Notes: generated by a model from the letters alone, not told the origin. A stretch of DNA of 64,000 nucleotides from Stenotrophomonas maltophilia R551-3 (GCF_000020665.1 NC_011071.1:1912501-1976500); one strand, 5' to 3'; positions 16,652-26,247 are shown, numbered from the stretch's first letter. A program made the numbers and translations.

Positions 16652-17317
16652 TCAGTGCTGGGGCAGATCGACCTGCAGGCCCGCGGCTTTCCATTCGGGG
16701 TAGCCGGCGGCGAGCCGCTGCGCGGTCAGTCCGGCCTCGCGCAGCATCGCCACCGCATCGTTGGAAAGCACGCAGTAGGGCCCGCGGCAATAGGCCACAA
16801 TGTGGACGGCACGCGGCAGTTCGTCCATCCGTGCGCGCAATTCTGTAACGGGAATGTTCAGCGCGCCGGGCAGATGTCCGAGCGCGAACTCTTCCTGCGG
16901 CCGCACATCCAGCAACACCACATTGTCTCGTTGCTGCAGCAGCTGTTCCACCGTCAGCCCATCCAATGCATCGCGGCGCAGCACGCTGTCGGCAATCACA
17001 TCGTGCATTTCGCTGCGCTGGTGGTCGGCGTAGTCGCGCAGCGCGGCCATCAGGTTGCCCAGCGGGCCATCACCACTGCGGTACAGGATGCGCTTGCCGT
17101 CGCGACGGGTCTGCACCAGGCCAGCGCGGCGCAGCTGCTGCAGATGCTGGGAGGTATTGGCCACCGACAGCCCTGTCAGTTCGGCCAGCCGTTCCACCGC
17201 GCGTTCACCCTGGGCGATGTGTTCCAGCAGGGCCAGGCGGTGGGCATGGCCGAGGGTGCGGGCGATCTCGGCCAGTGCTTCCAGCGGCGAGGGGGGCGGC
17301 TCGGTTGCGGCGTTCAT
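16652..17317 (-). CDS. ArsR-type regulator fused to a rhodanese domain
   Basis: 221 aa from MNAATEPPP. The N-terminal winged helix (LGHAHRLALLEHIAQGERAVERLAE, then LSVANTSQHLQQLRRAGLV) is followed from about residue 125 by a rhodanese domain. Its active-site loop reads YCRGPYC and its entry motif is VLLDVRPQEEFALGHLPGALNIP. Such fusions are thought to sense reactive sulfur or thiol stress through the rhodanese cysteine. An inverted repeat at 17345-17362 lies in the divergent promoter region. Confidence 0.88.
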   Translation of the reverse strand: MNAATEPPPSPLEALAEIARTLGHAHRLALLEHIAQGERAVERLAELTGLSVANTSQHLQQLRRAGLVQTRRDGKRILYRSGDGPLGNLMAALRDYADHQRSEMHDVIADSVLRRDALDGLTVEQLLQQRDNVVLLDVRPQEEFALGHLPGALNIPVTELRARMDELPRAVHIVAYCRGPYCVLSNDAVAMLREAGLTAQRLAAGYPEWKAAGLQVDLPQH

Positions 17318-17344
17318 GCGGCGCACGCTAGCATCGCTCTATCA

Positions 17345-17362
17345 TTCAAGCAAATAATTGAA
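17345..17362. promoter_or_regulatory. Inverted repeat between ArsR-rhodanese and DUF2938 genes
   Basis: TTCAA (17345-17349) and TTGAA (17358-17362) flank an AT-rich 8-bp spacer, in an otherwise GC-rich region. ArsR-family operators often have this form. The site lies between divergent starts (17317 minus, 17373 plus), so one site could control both directions. Confidence 0.5.
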
Positions 17363-17372
17363 GGTGCGCGAT

Positions 17373-17876
17373 ATGAGCGGGTTGGCGACATGGGTAGTGG
17401 ACGCGGTGCTGATCGGTGTGGGCGCGACCGCAGTGATGGATCTGTGGGCGCTGTTGCAGCGGCGCCTGCTCGGCATTCCTTCGTTGGACTTCGCGATGGT
17501 GGGCCGCTGGCTGGGCCATCTGCCGCGCGGGCGCTTCCGCCACGATGGCATCGGCCGCTCGGCGGTGGTCGGCGGTGAACGCGCGCTGGGCTGGACCGCG
17601 CATTACCTGATCGGGGTGATCTTCGCCGGGCTGCTGCTGGCGGTGGTCGGCGTTGACTGGGTGCGTGCACCGACCCTGCTGCCGGCGCTGGCCTTCGGCA
17701 TTCTCAGTGTGGCCGCGCCCTTCTTCATCCTGCAACCGGGCATGGGCGCGGGCATTGCGGCATCGAAAACGCCAGCGCCGGGCAAGGCGCGCCTGCGCAG
17801 CCTGGTGGCGCACAGTGTGTTCGGTCTCGGCCTGTATCTAGCGGCCGCGCTGTTGGCGGCGGTCGGCGCGGAATGA
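17373..17876 (+). CDS. DUF2938 family membrane protein
   Basis: 167 aa from MSGLATWV, with GAAGGTG as ribosome-binding site. Four hydrophobic segments are visible, with VMDLWALLQRRLLGIPSLDFAMVGRWLGH near the start and FFILQPGMGAGIAASKTP in the middle, as in DUF2938 proteins of unknown function. It diverges from ArsR-rhodanese and its stop overlaps the start of the APH(3') gene (ATGA), so the two are translationally coupled. Confidence 0.75.
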   Translation: MSGLATWVVDAVLIGVGATAVMDLWALLQRRLLGIPSLDFAMVGRWLGHLPRGRFRHDGIGRSAVVGGERALGWTAHYLIGVIFAGLLLAVVGVDWVRAPTLLPALAFGILSVAAPFFILQPGMGAGIAASKTPAPGKARLRSLVAHSVFGLGLYLAAALLAAVGAE

Positions 17877-18721
17877 GCGAGAATCCATGGGGTCACCGGC
17901 AACTGGAGCACCCCGGCATGCAGGCAACACACGCAAGCAGCGACGGCATGCCGTTGCCATCGGCGTGGCGCGAAGCGCTGGCCGGCGCGCGCATCGAGCG
18001 GCAGTCGATCGGGGTTTCGCGTGCGGACGTCGCCCGCGTGCATCGACCGGGGCAGGCCGATGCCTTCCTGAAATCGGAAGTGATCGATCCCTTCAGTGAG
18101 CTGGGCGATGAGATCGCCCGCCTGCGTTGGCTGCAGGCGCAGGGCCAGCCGGTGCCGACGGTGATCGCCACCGCCGAGGACGCTGGCCGGCGCTGGTTGC
18201 TGATGAGCGCGCTGCCCGGCCGTGACCTGGCGTCCTCGCCGGAACTCGTCCCGCAGCGGCTGGTGGAGGTGCTGGCCGATGCGTTGCGCGGGCTGCATGC
18301 GTTGCCGGTGGCAGCATGTCCGTTCGATCAGCGCCTGGCCTCGCGCGTGCAGGCCGCGGTGGCGCGCGCCGAAGCAGGCCTGGTCGATGCCGATGATTTC
18401 GATGATGAGCGCCTGGGGCAGAGCGCGCAGCAGGTGCTTGCCGAGCTGCTCGCCAGCCAGCCCGCACATGAAGATCTGGTGGTCAGCCACGGTGATGCCT
18501 GCCTGCCCAACCTGATGGTTGCCGAGGGCCGCTTCAGTGGTTTCATCGATTGTGGCCGGCTGGGTGTGGCCGACCGCTATCAGGACCTTGCGCTGGCCGC
18601 GCGCAGCCTTGTCCACAATTTCGGTGATACGCGCTGGGTCGCGCCGTTGTTCCAACGCTACGGCGCGGTGGCCGACGAGCGCCGGCTGGCGTTCTACCGG
18701 TTGCTCGACGAGTTCTTCTGA
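17873..18721 (+). CDS. aph(3')-IIc: Aminoglycoside 3'-phosphotransferase, APH(3')-II type
   Basis: 282 aa from the ATG that overlaps the preceding stop. A second ATG at 17918 (267 aa) has a better ribosome-binding site (GGAG) and may be the real start. It shows the APH/choline-kinase fold: LMSALPGRDLASS, the Brenner motif VVSHGDACLPNLMV with catalytic Asp, and the metal-site motif FIDCGRLGVADRYQDLALA. These match the APH(3')-II group, which inactivates kanamycin and neomycin by 3'-phosphorylation with ATP. S. maltophilia is known to carry chromosomal aph(3')-IIc. The variant name rests on recall, not alignment. Confidence 0.85.
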   Translation: MSENPWGHRQLEHPGMQATHASSDGMPLPSAWREALAGARIERQSIGVSRADVARVHRPGQADAFLKSEVIDPFSELGDEIARLRWLQAQGQPVPTVIATAEDAGRRWLLMSALPGRDLASSPELVPQRLVEVLADALRGLHALPVAACPFDQRLASRVQAAVARAEAGLVDADDFDDERLGQSAQQVLAELLASQPAHEDLVVSHGDACLPNLMVAEGRFSGFIDCGRLGVADRYQDLALAARSLVHNFGDTRWVAPLFQRYGAVADERRLAFYRLLDEFF

Positions 18722-19119
18722 GCCCGCGCATGGCTGGCGATGGCCGCGCAGATCAGGCCACCGACCACGCTCAGGTGTTCCAGCGCGAAGAACAGGGCCA
18801 GCTGCTGTTCGGCGCCGTGCTTGTTCCAGAAGGTATGCACGATGACGATGGTCAGCAGCATGAACACCGCCAGCGCGCCGCTGCCCAGCCAGAGCAGGCG
18901 ATCAAGCAGCAGGCACACTGCGCCGCCCAGCAGCACCACGGCGCTGGCGATGTTGAACATAACAGGCGGTTGCAGCCCGGCCGCCTGCATTTCGGCCACG
19001 CTGTTGTCCCACGCCAGCAGCTTGGCCAGGCCCGAGGACAGGAACACCACGGCCAACAGCAGTCGGGCGAGGAACCACAGCACGCGGCTGTCGAGCAGGG
19101 TGGTGATCATCCGTGGCAT
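18694..19119 (-). CDS. DoxX family membrane protein
   Basis: 141 aa from MPRMITTL, with GGAG upstream. Four hydrophobic helices are visible, with FLARLLLAVVFLSSGLAKLLAW near the start and an HTFWNKHG motif, as in DoxX/YphA-like small membrane proteins. Its 3' end overlaps the end of the convergent APH(3') gene by 28 bp. The role is unknown; DoxX relatives are linked to respiratory or redox functions. Confidence 0.8.
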   Translation of the reverse strand: MPRMITTLLDSRVLWFLARLLLAVVFLSSGLAKLLAWDNSVAEMQAAGLQPPVMFNIASAVVLLGGAVCLLLDRLLWLGSGALAVFMLLTIVIVHTFWNKHGAEQQLALFFALEHLSVVGGLICAAIASHARAQKNSSSNR

Positions 19120-19233
19120 GCAGGAACTCCGGGTTGAGCGTGGGACAGGCCGCGCAGCATCGGGCCTCAACCGCAGTTGAGGTCAAGGCTGGCTGAACGG
19201 AGCCCGACCTCGGCCGGATCGTCAGCTTCTAAT

Positions 19234-19251
19234 TGGACGAACGTTCGTTCA
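19234..19251. promoter_or_regulatory. TetR-type operator
   Basis: TGGACGAACGTTCGTTCA is an 18-bp palindrome with one mismatched pair, centred on AACGTT. It is a frequent form of TetR-family operator. It lies 12 bp upstream of the start of the TetR gene at 19263, so autoregulation is likely. Confidence 0.65.
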
Positions 19252-19262
19252 CTATTTTCGCC

Positions 19263-19853
19263 ATGAACCGAGCCGACCGCAACGAGCAACGCATCGCGCA
19301 GATCCTGCAGGCCGCCCTGCAGTGCTTCCTCGTGAAGGGATTCCACCAGACCAGCATGCGTGACATCGCGCAGGCGGCCGGCGTCAGCCTGGGCAATCTC
19401 TACAACCACTTCCCGGGCAAGGAAGCGATCATCCTTGCAGTGGCGGTGGCCGAGAGCGAAGAACTGGCACCGTTGCTGCAGCGACTGGCCGCGTCCGATG
19501 GCGAACGCACACAGGTGATGGCCTTCCTGCAGGACTTCCATGCGCTGTGCCGGCAGCCGGAATGGGCAACACTTGCGGTCGAGGTGCTGGCCGAGAGTGC
19601 ACGCAACCCTGCCGTGGCCGAGGCCTTTGCGACCAACCGCAGGCAGCTGCAGCAGGCGCTGGGCGATGCCCTGCAGCGTGTTGCGCAGCGCGAGCGGCGG
19701 CGACCCGCGCTGGCCCCGGCGCTGCAGGCGCAGGTGCTGTTGGATGCGATCGAAAGCGATGCGCTGCGTCGGGGACTGGGCGAAGCCGATGGCACCGACG
19801 ATGCATCGCTGGATCTTGGCCTGCTCGCGCTGCTGCTGGGGGCGCGTGCATGA
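19263..19853 (+). CDS. TetR/AcrR family regulator
   Basis: 196 aa. The DNA-binding domain reads IAQILQAALQCFLVKGFHQTSMRDIAQAAGVSLGNLYNHFPGKEAII, typical of TetR. The C-terminal ligand domain has no recognisable signature. The stop overlaps the start of the DUF418-like gene (ATGA), so they are co-translated and the membrane protein is the likely target. A palindrome lies just upstream. Confidence 0.88.
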   Translation: MNRADRNEQRIAQILQAALQCFLVKGFHQTSMRDIAQAAGVSLGNLYNHFPGKEAIILAVAVAESEELAPLLQRLAASDGERTQVMAFLQDFHALCRQPEWATLAVEVLAESARNPAVAEAFATNRRQLQQALGDALQRVAQRERRRPALAPALQAQVLLDAIESDALRRGLGEADGTDDASLDLGLLALLLGARA

Positions 19854-20884
19854 GCACCGTGGACCGGCGGTTGCACGGGCTGGACCTGGCGCGTTACCTC
19901 GCACTGGCCGGCATGGTGCTGGTCAACTTCCGTCTGGCGATGGCCGTGCCTGCAGAGGGTACGAGCTGGTTGGCAGGCTTCTTCCATCTGCTGGAAGGCA
20001 AGGCCTCGGCGACGTTCGTCACCCTGGCCGGGCTGGGCCTGGTGCTGGCAACGCAGCGGCAGCCCTGGTGGCAGGCCAGCGTGCAGACCTGGCGGCGCGC
20101 CGTGTTCCTGCTGGTGCTGGGCCTGCTCAACCTGATCCTGTTCCCGGCCGATATCCTGCACTACTACGCGGTGTACTTCGCGCTGGCGGTGCTGTGGCTG
20201 CGAGCATCGCCGCGCATCCTGCTGGCCAGCATCGTGGCGTTGGCATTGGTTTCGTTCTGGGCGCTGCTGCACTGGAACTACAGCGAAGGCTGGAACTGGC
20301 AGACGCTGGAGTACGCCGGCCTGTGGCAGTGGCCGGGTGCGGCGCGAAACCTGTTGTTCAACGGTTTCCACCCGTTGATGCCATGGCTGTGCTTCTTCCT
20401 GCTGGGCATGCTGCTGGCGCGCCTGCCACTGGCGCAGCCGCGGGTGCAACGCGGGTTGCTGGTGCTGGGCCTGCTGCTGATCGGCGCCGGCCATGGTGTG
20501 CAGCATCTGGCGCAGGGAACGCCGTGGCAGGCATGGCTGGGAACGCAGCCGATGCCGCCGGGTCCTGCCTATGTACTGACCGGGGCGGGCGCGGCCTGCA
20601 GTGTGATTGCCGCCTGCCTGTGGCTCACGCGGGTACACCCGGGTGACTGGCTGGAACCCTTCACGGCGGCGGGACGCATGACCTTGACCCTGTATGTCGG
20701 CCACATCCTGCTGGGCATGGGCACGCTGGAAAGCCTGGGCCTCCTGGACGGCAGCGCGTCATTGGCCTCGGTACTGCTGTGGGCACTGCTGTTCCTGATG
20801 CTCGCGACCGCTGCGGCGTGGCTGTGGTCATGGCAGTTTGCGCGCGGTCCGCTGGAGGCAGTGATGCGGCGCATCGCAGGCTAG
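19850..20884 (+). CDS. DUF418-like membrane protein
   Basis: 344 aa from MSTVDRR. About nine hydrophobic segments are seen, beginning with RLHGLDLARYLALAGMVLVNF, which matches the N-terminus of DUF418/acyltransferase-3-related proteins. The C-terminal FTAAGRMTLTLYVGHILLG is the typical DUF418 end. The family is poorly characterised. The gene is coupled to the preceding TetR gene by an ATGA overlap. Confidence 0.8.
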   Translation: MSTVDRRLHGLDLARYLALAGMVLVNFRLAMAVPAEGTSWLAGFFHLLEGKASATFVTLAGLGLVLATQRQPWWQASVQTWRRAVFLLVLGLLNLILFPADILHYYAVYFALAVLWLRASPRILLASIVALALVSFWALLHWNYSEGWNWQTLEYAGLWQWPGAARNLLFNGFHPLMPWLCFFLLGMLLARLPLAQPRVQRGLLVLGLLLIGAGHGVQHLAQGTPWQAWLGTQPMPPGPAYVLTGAGAACSVIAACLWLTRVHPGDWLEPFTAAGRMTLTLYVGHILLGMGTLESLGLLDGSASLASVLLWALLFLMLATAAAWLWSWQFARGPLEAVMRRIAG

Positions 20885-20982
20885 TTCTTTGGTTGCACCG
20901 CACGATGTTGTGACGGACATGTCTGTGTCGCAGCGAAGTCATCTGCGATAGTGGCGGCAGGTAATACTTTCCGTTTGCATCC

Positions 20983-21990
20983 ATGTCATTCGCTTCGGCG
21001 CAGCATCTCGGCGAAGTCCTTCAGCAATCCTATGGCATCACCGCCACTGCGGTGGTGCCGCGCCCGGTGGGCGCCGACGCCAATGCCAGCGTGTATCGCA
21101 TTGATGCACGGCACGGGCAATGGTGGCTGAAATGCCGGAACTACCAGGTTGATCCCTCGGTATGGGACAGCCTGCATTGGCTGCGCGGCACCCTCGGCAT
21201 AGACGAAATCGTCGCGCCATGGCCGGCGCTGACCGGCGGCGCGTCGGTGCAGCGCTGGGGCCTGCAGTTCACCCTGTTCCCCTATATCGAAGGCCAGTCC
21301 GGCTTCGAGGCGGCGCTGAGCCGCACGCAGTGGCGGCGGCTGGGGGAGGTGTTGCGACGCCTGCACGGCGCGCCGCTGCCTCCGGAGTTGCAGCAGGCAT
21401 TGCCGATCGTACGGCTGGAAACCGCGGCGCTGGAGACGGTGGGGCAATGGTTGGCCGGTGAAGGACTGGCGGTGGCGCAGGACGGGCTGGGGCGCGCATT
21501 CGCTTCGGTCTGGGATCAACAGCATGCGCGCATCGCTGCGCTGCATGCGCACGCGCTGGAGCTGCACGCTGCGTTGAAGGATGCGCCGGTCGACCTGCAT
21601 CTGTGCCACACCGATCTGCATGCCGGCAATCTGCTGATGGGCAACGACGGCGGTCTGCATCTGATCGACTGGGATGGCCTGTCACTGGCGCCGCGTGAGC
21701 GCGACCTGATGTTCATCGGTGGCGCCGTGGGCGGTCGCTGGGGCCGCGAGAATCCGCTCGATTTCGCGGAGGGCTATGGCGGCGACCTCGGGGATCCGCG
21801 CTGGATCGCGTGGTACCGGCATTGGCGGATCCTGCAGGACCTGATCGAGTTCCAGCAGGTGCTGCTGGGCAGCGACGGTGAGGAGCGTTCGCCGCAACTT
21901 CGCCGGCAGTCGCTGCATTACCTGGGAGAGCAGTTCGCGCCGGGCAATGTGTTCGATGCGGCGGAGCGGGTGTATCGGGCGTTGGATTAG
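20983..21990 (+). CDS. APH-family phosphotransferase, spectinomycin-kinase APH(9)-like
   Basis: 335 aa. It has the APH kinase motif LCHTDLHAGNLLM (catalytic Asp and Asn) and the metal-site Asp in LIDWDGLSLAPRERDLMFIGG, plus the nucleotide-site Lys in WWLKCRN. Length and motifs agree with APH(9) spectinomycin kinases (about 330 aa), and S. maltophilia is reported to carry chromosomal aph(9) variants. A related kinase for a sugar or nucleoside remains possible, so I leave the symbol blank. A REP pair follows its stop. Confidence 0.75.
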   Translation: MSFASAQHLGEVLQQSYGITATAVVPRPVGADANASVYRIDARHGQWWLKCRNYQVDPSVWDSLHWLRGTLGIDEIVAPWPALTGGASVQRWGLQFTLFPYIEGQSGFEAALSRTQWRRLGEVLRRLHGAPLPPELQQALPIVRLETAALETVGQWLAGEGLAVAQDGLGRAFASVWDQQHARIAALHAHALELHAALKDAPVDLHLCHTDLHAGNLLMGNDGGLHLIDWDGLSLAPRERDLMFIGGAVGGRWGRENPLDFAEGYGGDLGDPRWIAWYRHWRILQDLIEFQQVLLGSDGEERSPQLRRQSLHYLGEQFAPGNVFDAAERVYRALD

Positions 21991-22019
21991 ATTCTGGGCC
22001 GTTGCCAGGATCGCGCCGG

Positions 22020-22106
22020 GTAGAGTCGACTGTTAGTCGACTGCTCTTCGATTGGAACGGGCAAAGCCCGCGCTGCGCGCGATAGTCGACTAACAGTCGA
22101 CTCTAC
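22020..22106. repeat. REP pair (inverted GTAG-headed hairpins)
   Basis: GTAGAGTCGACTGTTAGTCGA near 22020 and its reverse complement near 22084-22106 face each other across about 40 bp. Each is itself a hairpin (AGTCGACT-type stem). This is an inverted pair of REP elements between the convergent APH(9)-like and DMT-transporter genes. Confidence 0.85.
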
Positions 22107-22132
22107 CAAGGGCTTGTCCATCGAGGCGGTTT

Positions 22133-23059
22133 TCATTCGGCGGGCTTGGCTGCTGATGAGGCCGCAGCGCTCGCTGCGCGGCGCGACAGCACCGCTTCGC
22201 GGTGGGCGATGTAGGCGTTGGCGGCGAGGATGATGCCGGCACCGACGATCGTCCATCGATCCACGGTTTCATTGAACAGCAGCCAGCCGCACAGCGTCAC
22301 CAGTGGCAGCTGCAGGAAGCTGATCGGGGTCAGCGCCGAGACTTCGCCCAGGCGCAGCGCACGTGTCCACAGCAGCTGGCCGATGGTGCCGAGCACGCCG
22401 GTGGCCAGCAGCCACAGCCAGGCCACGCCGGTCGGCCAGACCCAGACGAACACTGCCGGGATCAGCGACAGCGGCACCCAGAACACGTAGGTATAGAGCA
22501 CCACGGTGTCGGCGCTGTCGATGCGGGTCAGCTGCTTGATCTGGATCGCCACCAGCGAACTGAGCACGGCCGCACCCACCGCCACCAGGCTGCCCGCAGT
22601 GAAGCCCGCGGTACCGGGGCGGACGATCACCAGCACGCCGATGAAACCGACCACCACCGCGGCCCAGCGGCGCACGCGCACGACCTCGCCCAGCCACAGC
22701 ACGGCGGCGATGGTGACGAACAGCGGCGTGGAGTAGGAGAGCGAGACCGCCTGCGCCAATGGCAGATGGCCCAGCGCCCAGAATGCGCACAGCATTGAGC
22801 CGAGGCCAATCGCACTGCGTACGAAGTAGCGCGGCAGCTGCTGCGTCTTCAGCGGCGCGTGGCCCGGCCGCAGCAGCATCGGCAGCAGCGCGAGCAGTCC
22901 GAAGGCGTTGCGGAAGAATGCCACTTCCTGGGTGGGCACGTAACGGGTGGCATAGCGGATCGCCACCGCCATCAGGCCGAACGCCAGGGTGCTGCCGAGC
23001 ATCAACAGCGCCGCCCGCATCGGGGTGGCGCTGGGGGAGAGGGCGGGGGTGTTCACCAC
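22133..23059 (-). CDS. EamA/DMT family transporter
   Basis: 308 aa, GTG start. Ten hydrophobic segments are arranged as two EamA repeats ([31 protein letters not shown] in the first; [27 protein letters not shown] in the second). Its start overlaps the murB stop, so it is translated together with murB. It probably exports a metabolite; the substrate is unknown. Confidence 0.85.
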   Translation of the reverse strand: MVNTPALSPSATPMRAALLMLGSTLAFGLMAVAIRYATRYVPTQEVAFFRNAFGLLALLPMLLRPGHAPLKTQQLPRYFVRSAIGLGSMLCAFWALGHLPLAQAVSLSYSTPLFVTIAAVLWLGEVVRVRRWAAVVVGFIGVLVIVRPGTAGFTAGSLVAVGAAVLSSLVAIQIKQLTRIDSADTVVLYTYVFWVPLSLIPAVFVWVWPTGVAWLWLLATGVLGTIGQLLWTRALRLGEVSALTPISFLQLPLVTLCGWLLFNETVDRWTIVGAGIILAANAYIAHREAVLSRRAASAAASSAAKPAE

Positions 23060-24114
23060 TGTGCGCCGAGCAGGCGGGGCTCCGGTTCGATCGGCACGCC
23101 GAACTTTTCCAGCACCGAGGCCGAGATGCGGCGGGCCAATGCCAGCAGTTCAGCGCCGGTGGCGTTGCCGTGGTTGACCAGCACCAGCGCGTGGCTCGGC
23201 GCCACGCCGGCATCGCCTTCGCGGAAGCCCTTCCAGCCGCAGGACTCGATCATCCATGCCGCCGAGACCTTGCGCTTGCCGTCCTGGTCGGACGGAAACA
23301 CCGGCAGTTCGGGGAAGTGCTGCAGCAGCACGTCGACCTGCTCCAGCGGCAGCACCGGGTTCTTGAAGAAGCTGCCGGCATTGCCGAGCACATCCGGGTC
23401 GGGCAGCTTGCGGCGGCGGATCGCGATCACCGCATTGGCCACGTCCACCGCGCTCGGCAATTCCACGCCCTGCGCCTGCAGTTCCTCGCGGATGCCGGCG
23501 TAGTCCATGCGCAGGTCATGCAGCAGCGGCAGCTTCAATTCGATGGCGGTGATCAGGTAGCGATCGGGCTGTTGCTTGAACACGCTGTCGCGGTAGGCGA
23601 AACCACATTGTTCGTTGTCCAGCCGTATCCAGGCCTGTTCCTGGCAGTCCCAGGCTTCGACGGCCTGGATGAACTCGCCGACCTGCGCGCCATAGGCGCC
23701 GATGTTCTGGATCGGCGCGGCACCGGCCGTACCGGGAATCAGGGCCAGGTTCTCCAGCCCGGACAGGCCTTCCTGCAGCGACCACATCACCAGGCCGTGC
23801 CAGGGCACGCCGGCGCCGGCGCGGATCACCGCATGGTCGGCGCGGTGCTCAAGGAAACTGATGTCACGGTTGCCGAACACCAGCACGGTGCCGGGGAGGT
23901 CTTCGGCGATCAGCACGTTGCTGCCTGCACCCAACACCAGCAGCGGGCCGCTGGCCACGTCGGGCAGGGCGAGTACTTCCGGCAGCAGCGCCGCATCGTG
24001 CAGTTCCAGCAGCTGAGCCGCGCTGGCCTGCACGTGGAAGGTGTTCAGTGCCTGCAGCGGCGCGTTGCGGGTGAGCGTCCAGCGCAGCGGGGCATTGCCG
24101 TCGACGGTATCCAT
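23053..24114 (-). CDS. murB: UDP-N-acetylmuramate dehydrogenase
   Basis: 353 aa from MDTVDGNAP; a GTG 12 bp further upstream overlaps the pyrD stop and is an alternative. MurB reduces UDP-GlcNAc-enolpyruvate to UDP-MurNAc with NADPH and FAD in the cytoplasm, an early step of peptidoglycan synthesis. Visible motifs are the FAD-binding [16 protein letters not shown], the YRDSVFK segment, and the catalytic-Ser motif [10 protein letters not shown]. The full length is typical of type I MurB. It lies between pyrD and a DMT-transporter gene in an overlapping run. Confidence 0.95.
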   Translation of the reverse strand: MDTVDGNAPLRWTLTRNAPLQALNTFHVQASAAQLLELHDAALLPEVLALPDVASGPLLVLGAGSNVLIAEDLPGTVLVFGNRDISFLEHRADHAVIRAGAGVPWHGLVMWSLQEGLSGLENLALIPGTAGAAPIQNIGAYGAQVGEFIQAVEAWDCQEQAWIRLDNEQCGFAYRDSVFKQQPDRYLITAIELKLPLLHDLRMDYAGIREELQAQGVELPSAVDVANAVIAIRRRKLPDPDVLGNAGSFFKNPVLPLEQVDVLLQHFPELPVFPSDQDGKRKVSAAWMIESCGWKGFREGDAGVAPSHALVLVNHGNATGAELLALARRISASVLEKFGVPIEPEPRLLGAQW

Positions 24115-24122
24115 GGGCGCGC

Positions 24123-25178
24123 TCACAGCGGGGCCACCGCGCCGCGGCTCGGCGCTTCGCGGCGGCGACGGATCGCCTCCACGCATTCCGATACCAGCGA
24201 CGGGCCGCGGAAGATCAGGCCGCTGTAGCACTGCACCAGCGCCGCACCGGCAGCCATCTTGGCCACCGCGTCGGCACCGGACAGGATGCCGCCAACGCCG
24301 ATCAGCGGCATCGATTCGGGCAGGCGCGCGCGCAGGCGGCGCAGCACCAGCGTGGACTGTTCCAGCACCGGCGCACCGGACAGGCCACCGGCTTCGTTGG
24401 CCAGCGGGTCGCCGGCCACCTTGCTGTGGTCGATGGTGGTGTTGGTGGCGATCACGCCGTCCACCTGCAGTTCGCCCAGCACGCGCGCGGCGGCGTCGAT
24501 GTCGCGCTCGCTGAGGTCCGGTGCAACCTTCACCAACATCGGCACGCGGCGGCCATACCGGGCGGCCAGGCTTTCCTGGCGCTCACGCAGCTGGCTGACC
24601 AGCTGGCGCAGCGAGGTTTCTTCCTGCAGTTCGCGCAGGCCGGCGGTGTTCGGCGAGGAAATATTGACGGTGATGTAGTCGGCCAGCGGGTACACCTTGT
24701 CCAGGCAGGCGATGTAGTCATCTGCGGCCTGTTCGTTGGGGGTGTCCTTGTTCTTGCCGATGTTGATGCCGAGCATGCCGCGACGGTTGCGCGCGCGCTC
24801 GACGTTGCGCACCAGCGCGTCCACGCCCGCATTGTTGAAGCCCATGCGGTTGATGATCGCGTTGTGTGCGGGCAGGCGGAACAGCCGCGGCTGCGGGTTA
24901 CCTGCCTGCGGGCGCGGGGTGATTGTGCCGATCTCGACGAAGCCGAAGCCGAGCGCGAACAGTGCGTCGATGTGCTCGCCGTTCTTGTCCAGGCCGGCGG
25001 CCAGGCCGACCGGATTGGGGAAGGTCAGCCCGAACACCGTGCTGGGCATCGGCGCGATGCGCGCGGCGAGCAGCGGCGTGGTGCCGGTGCGATAGGCCAG
25101 GTCCAATGCGGACAGGCCAAGGCCGTGGGCGCGCTCGGCGTCGAGCGAGAACAGGAAGGGGCGGGCAAGCGAATACAT
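24123..25178 (-). CDS. pyrD: Dihydroorotate dehydrogenase (quinone), class 2
   Basis: 351 aa. PyrD oxidises dihydroorotate to orotate at the inner membrane, passing electrons to quinone, in pyrimidine synthesis. A short hydrophobic/amphipathic N-terminus precedes the barrel. FMN and substrate motifs are [40 protein letters not shown], the catalytic Ser in [20 protein letters not shown], and [11 protein letters not shown] near the end. It lies directly upstream of murB. Confidence 0.96.
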   Translation of the reverse strand: MYSLARPFLFSLDAERAHGLGLSALDLAYRTGTTPLLAARIAPMPSTVFGLTFPNPVGLAAGLDKNGEHIDALFALGFGFVEIGTITPRPQAGNPQPRLFRLPAHNAIINRMGFNNAGVDALVRNVERARNRRGMLGINIGKNKDTPNEQAADDYIACLDKVYPLADYITVNISSPNTAGLRELQEETSLRQLVSQLRERQESLAARYGRRVPMLVKVAPDLSERDIDAAARVLGELQVDGVIATNTTIDHSKVAGDPLANEAGGLSGAPVLEQSTLVLRRLRARLPESMPLIGVGGILSGADAVAKMAAGAALVQCYSGLIFRGPSLVSECVEAIRRRREAPSRGAVAPL

Positions 25179-25186
25179 GCGTCGGT

Positions 25187-25957
25187 TCAGTCCAGCGTGC
25201 CGAGGAAGGCTCGGGTTCGATATTCAAAATCAACCTGGCCGTCGACCGCATGGGCGGCGAACAGGTCCTGCAAAGCGTCGATCATCGGCGCGTGGCGCGG
25301 ATGACCGGATTGGGGGGCATAGGAGGAGGACAGCAGGCGCCCGCGCAGGGCATCGAAGTCCAGATGCTGCACGTTCGGCAGCTCCACCGCGCCGCGCAGG
25401 CCGTTGCCGAACCAGGCCTGCATGGTGGCGTTATCCTGGTAGCGCTCGGCCACGGCGGAGTAGTCGGTGCCGTAGTCCAGCAGCAGCTGTTCGTAGCCGA
25501 CCAGGAACGGGCTGGCATCGAGCAGGCGCGAATTCCAGTAGATCAGCGCTTGGCCGCCGGGGCGCAGGATGCGCTGCCATTCGGCGCGCACCGCCACGGT
25601 ATCGAACCAGTGGAAGGCCTGCGCGACGCTGACCAGATCAATGCTGGCATCGGCCAGTCCGGTGGCCTCGGCGCGGCCGTCGACCGCGCGGAACTGCGGG
25701 TACTGCGGTGCCAGCCATTGCTCAGCCGCGCCCCGCATGGCCGCATTGGGCTCAACCGCAACAACGGGATGACCGCTGGCCAGGAACTGGCGGCTGGAAA
25801 TGCCGGTGCCGGCGCCGATGTCGGCGACCAGCGCCTCGCGGTTGACACCCATCGGGCCGTGCAGCCAGTCCAGCAGGGCCGGCGGGTAATCGGGCCGGTA
25901 GCGGACGTAATCGGCGACGCGGCTGCTGAAGCGTTCAGTGCTGTCGGAGGCGGTCAT
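25187..25957 (-). CDS. Class I SAM-dependent methyltransferase
   Basis: 256 aa. Motif I is [29 protein letters not shown], followed by [18 protein letters not shown], the post-I motifs of the Methyltransf_11 type. The substrate is unknown. It is the gene before pyrD on the minus strand, 9 bp upstream. Confidence 0.85.
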   Translation of the reverse strand: MTASDSTERFSSRVADYVRYRPDYPPALLDWLHGPMGVNREALVADIGAGTGISSRQFLASGHPVVAVEPNAAMRGAAEQWLAPQYPQFRAVDGRAEATGLADASIDLVSVAQAFHWFDTVAVRAEWQRILRPGGQALIYWNSRLLDASPFLVGYEQLLLDYGTDYSAVAERYQDNATMQAWFGNGLRGAVELPNVQHLDFDALRGRLLSSSYAPQSGHPRHAPMIDALQDLFAAHAVDGQVDFEYRTRAFLGTLD

Positions 25958-25962
25958 GGCGC

Positions 25963-26247
25963 TCAGTTCGACATCGCAGCGAGCCAGGCCAGGCCGCCGA
26001 AGAACAGGATGAAAACCAGGATGGCGGCGATCACCGCGCCGACCATCACCCAGCCCAGTACCAGGCCGGTGACGGCCAGGCCATCGCCTTCCAGTTCATG
26101 CTGGCGGCGGCGGATCTCGGCGCGGGCCATATGCCCGGTGATGATGGCCACGATGCTGGCCACGAAGGGCAGGACGGTCCAGCTGGCGATGCCCATGACC
26201 AGGCTGACCACGGCCAGGGCGCTTGTCTGTCGGGGTGCCACGCTCAT
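25963..26247 (-). CDS. DUF4190 family small membrane protein
   Basis: 94 aa, with two hydrophobic helices (ALAVVSLVMGIASWTVLPFVASIVAIITGHMA and VTGLVLGWVMVGAVIAAILVFILFFGG). The sequence fits DUF4190, a small membrane family of unknown function. The start at 26247 is set by a strong AAGGAGG Shine-Dalgarno 6 bp before the ATG. It probably shares an operon with the downstream methyltransferase. Confidence 0.72.
   Translation of the reverse strand: MSVAPRQTSALAVVSLVMGIASWTVLPFVASIVAIITGHMARAEIRRRQHELEGDGLAVTGLVLGWVMVGAVIAAILVFILFFGGLAWLAAMSN

Noticed and set aside
20900..20940. Imperfect palindrome around GGACATGTCTG upstream of the APH(9)-like gene
   Set aside because: Arms have too many mismatches to claim an operator.
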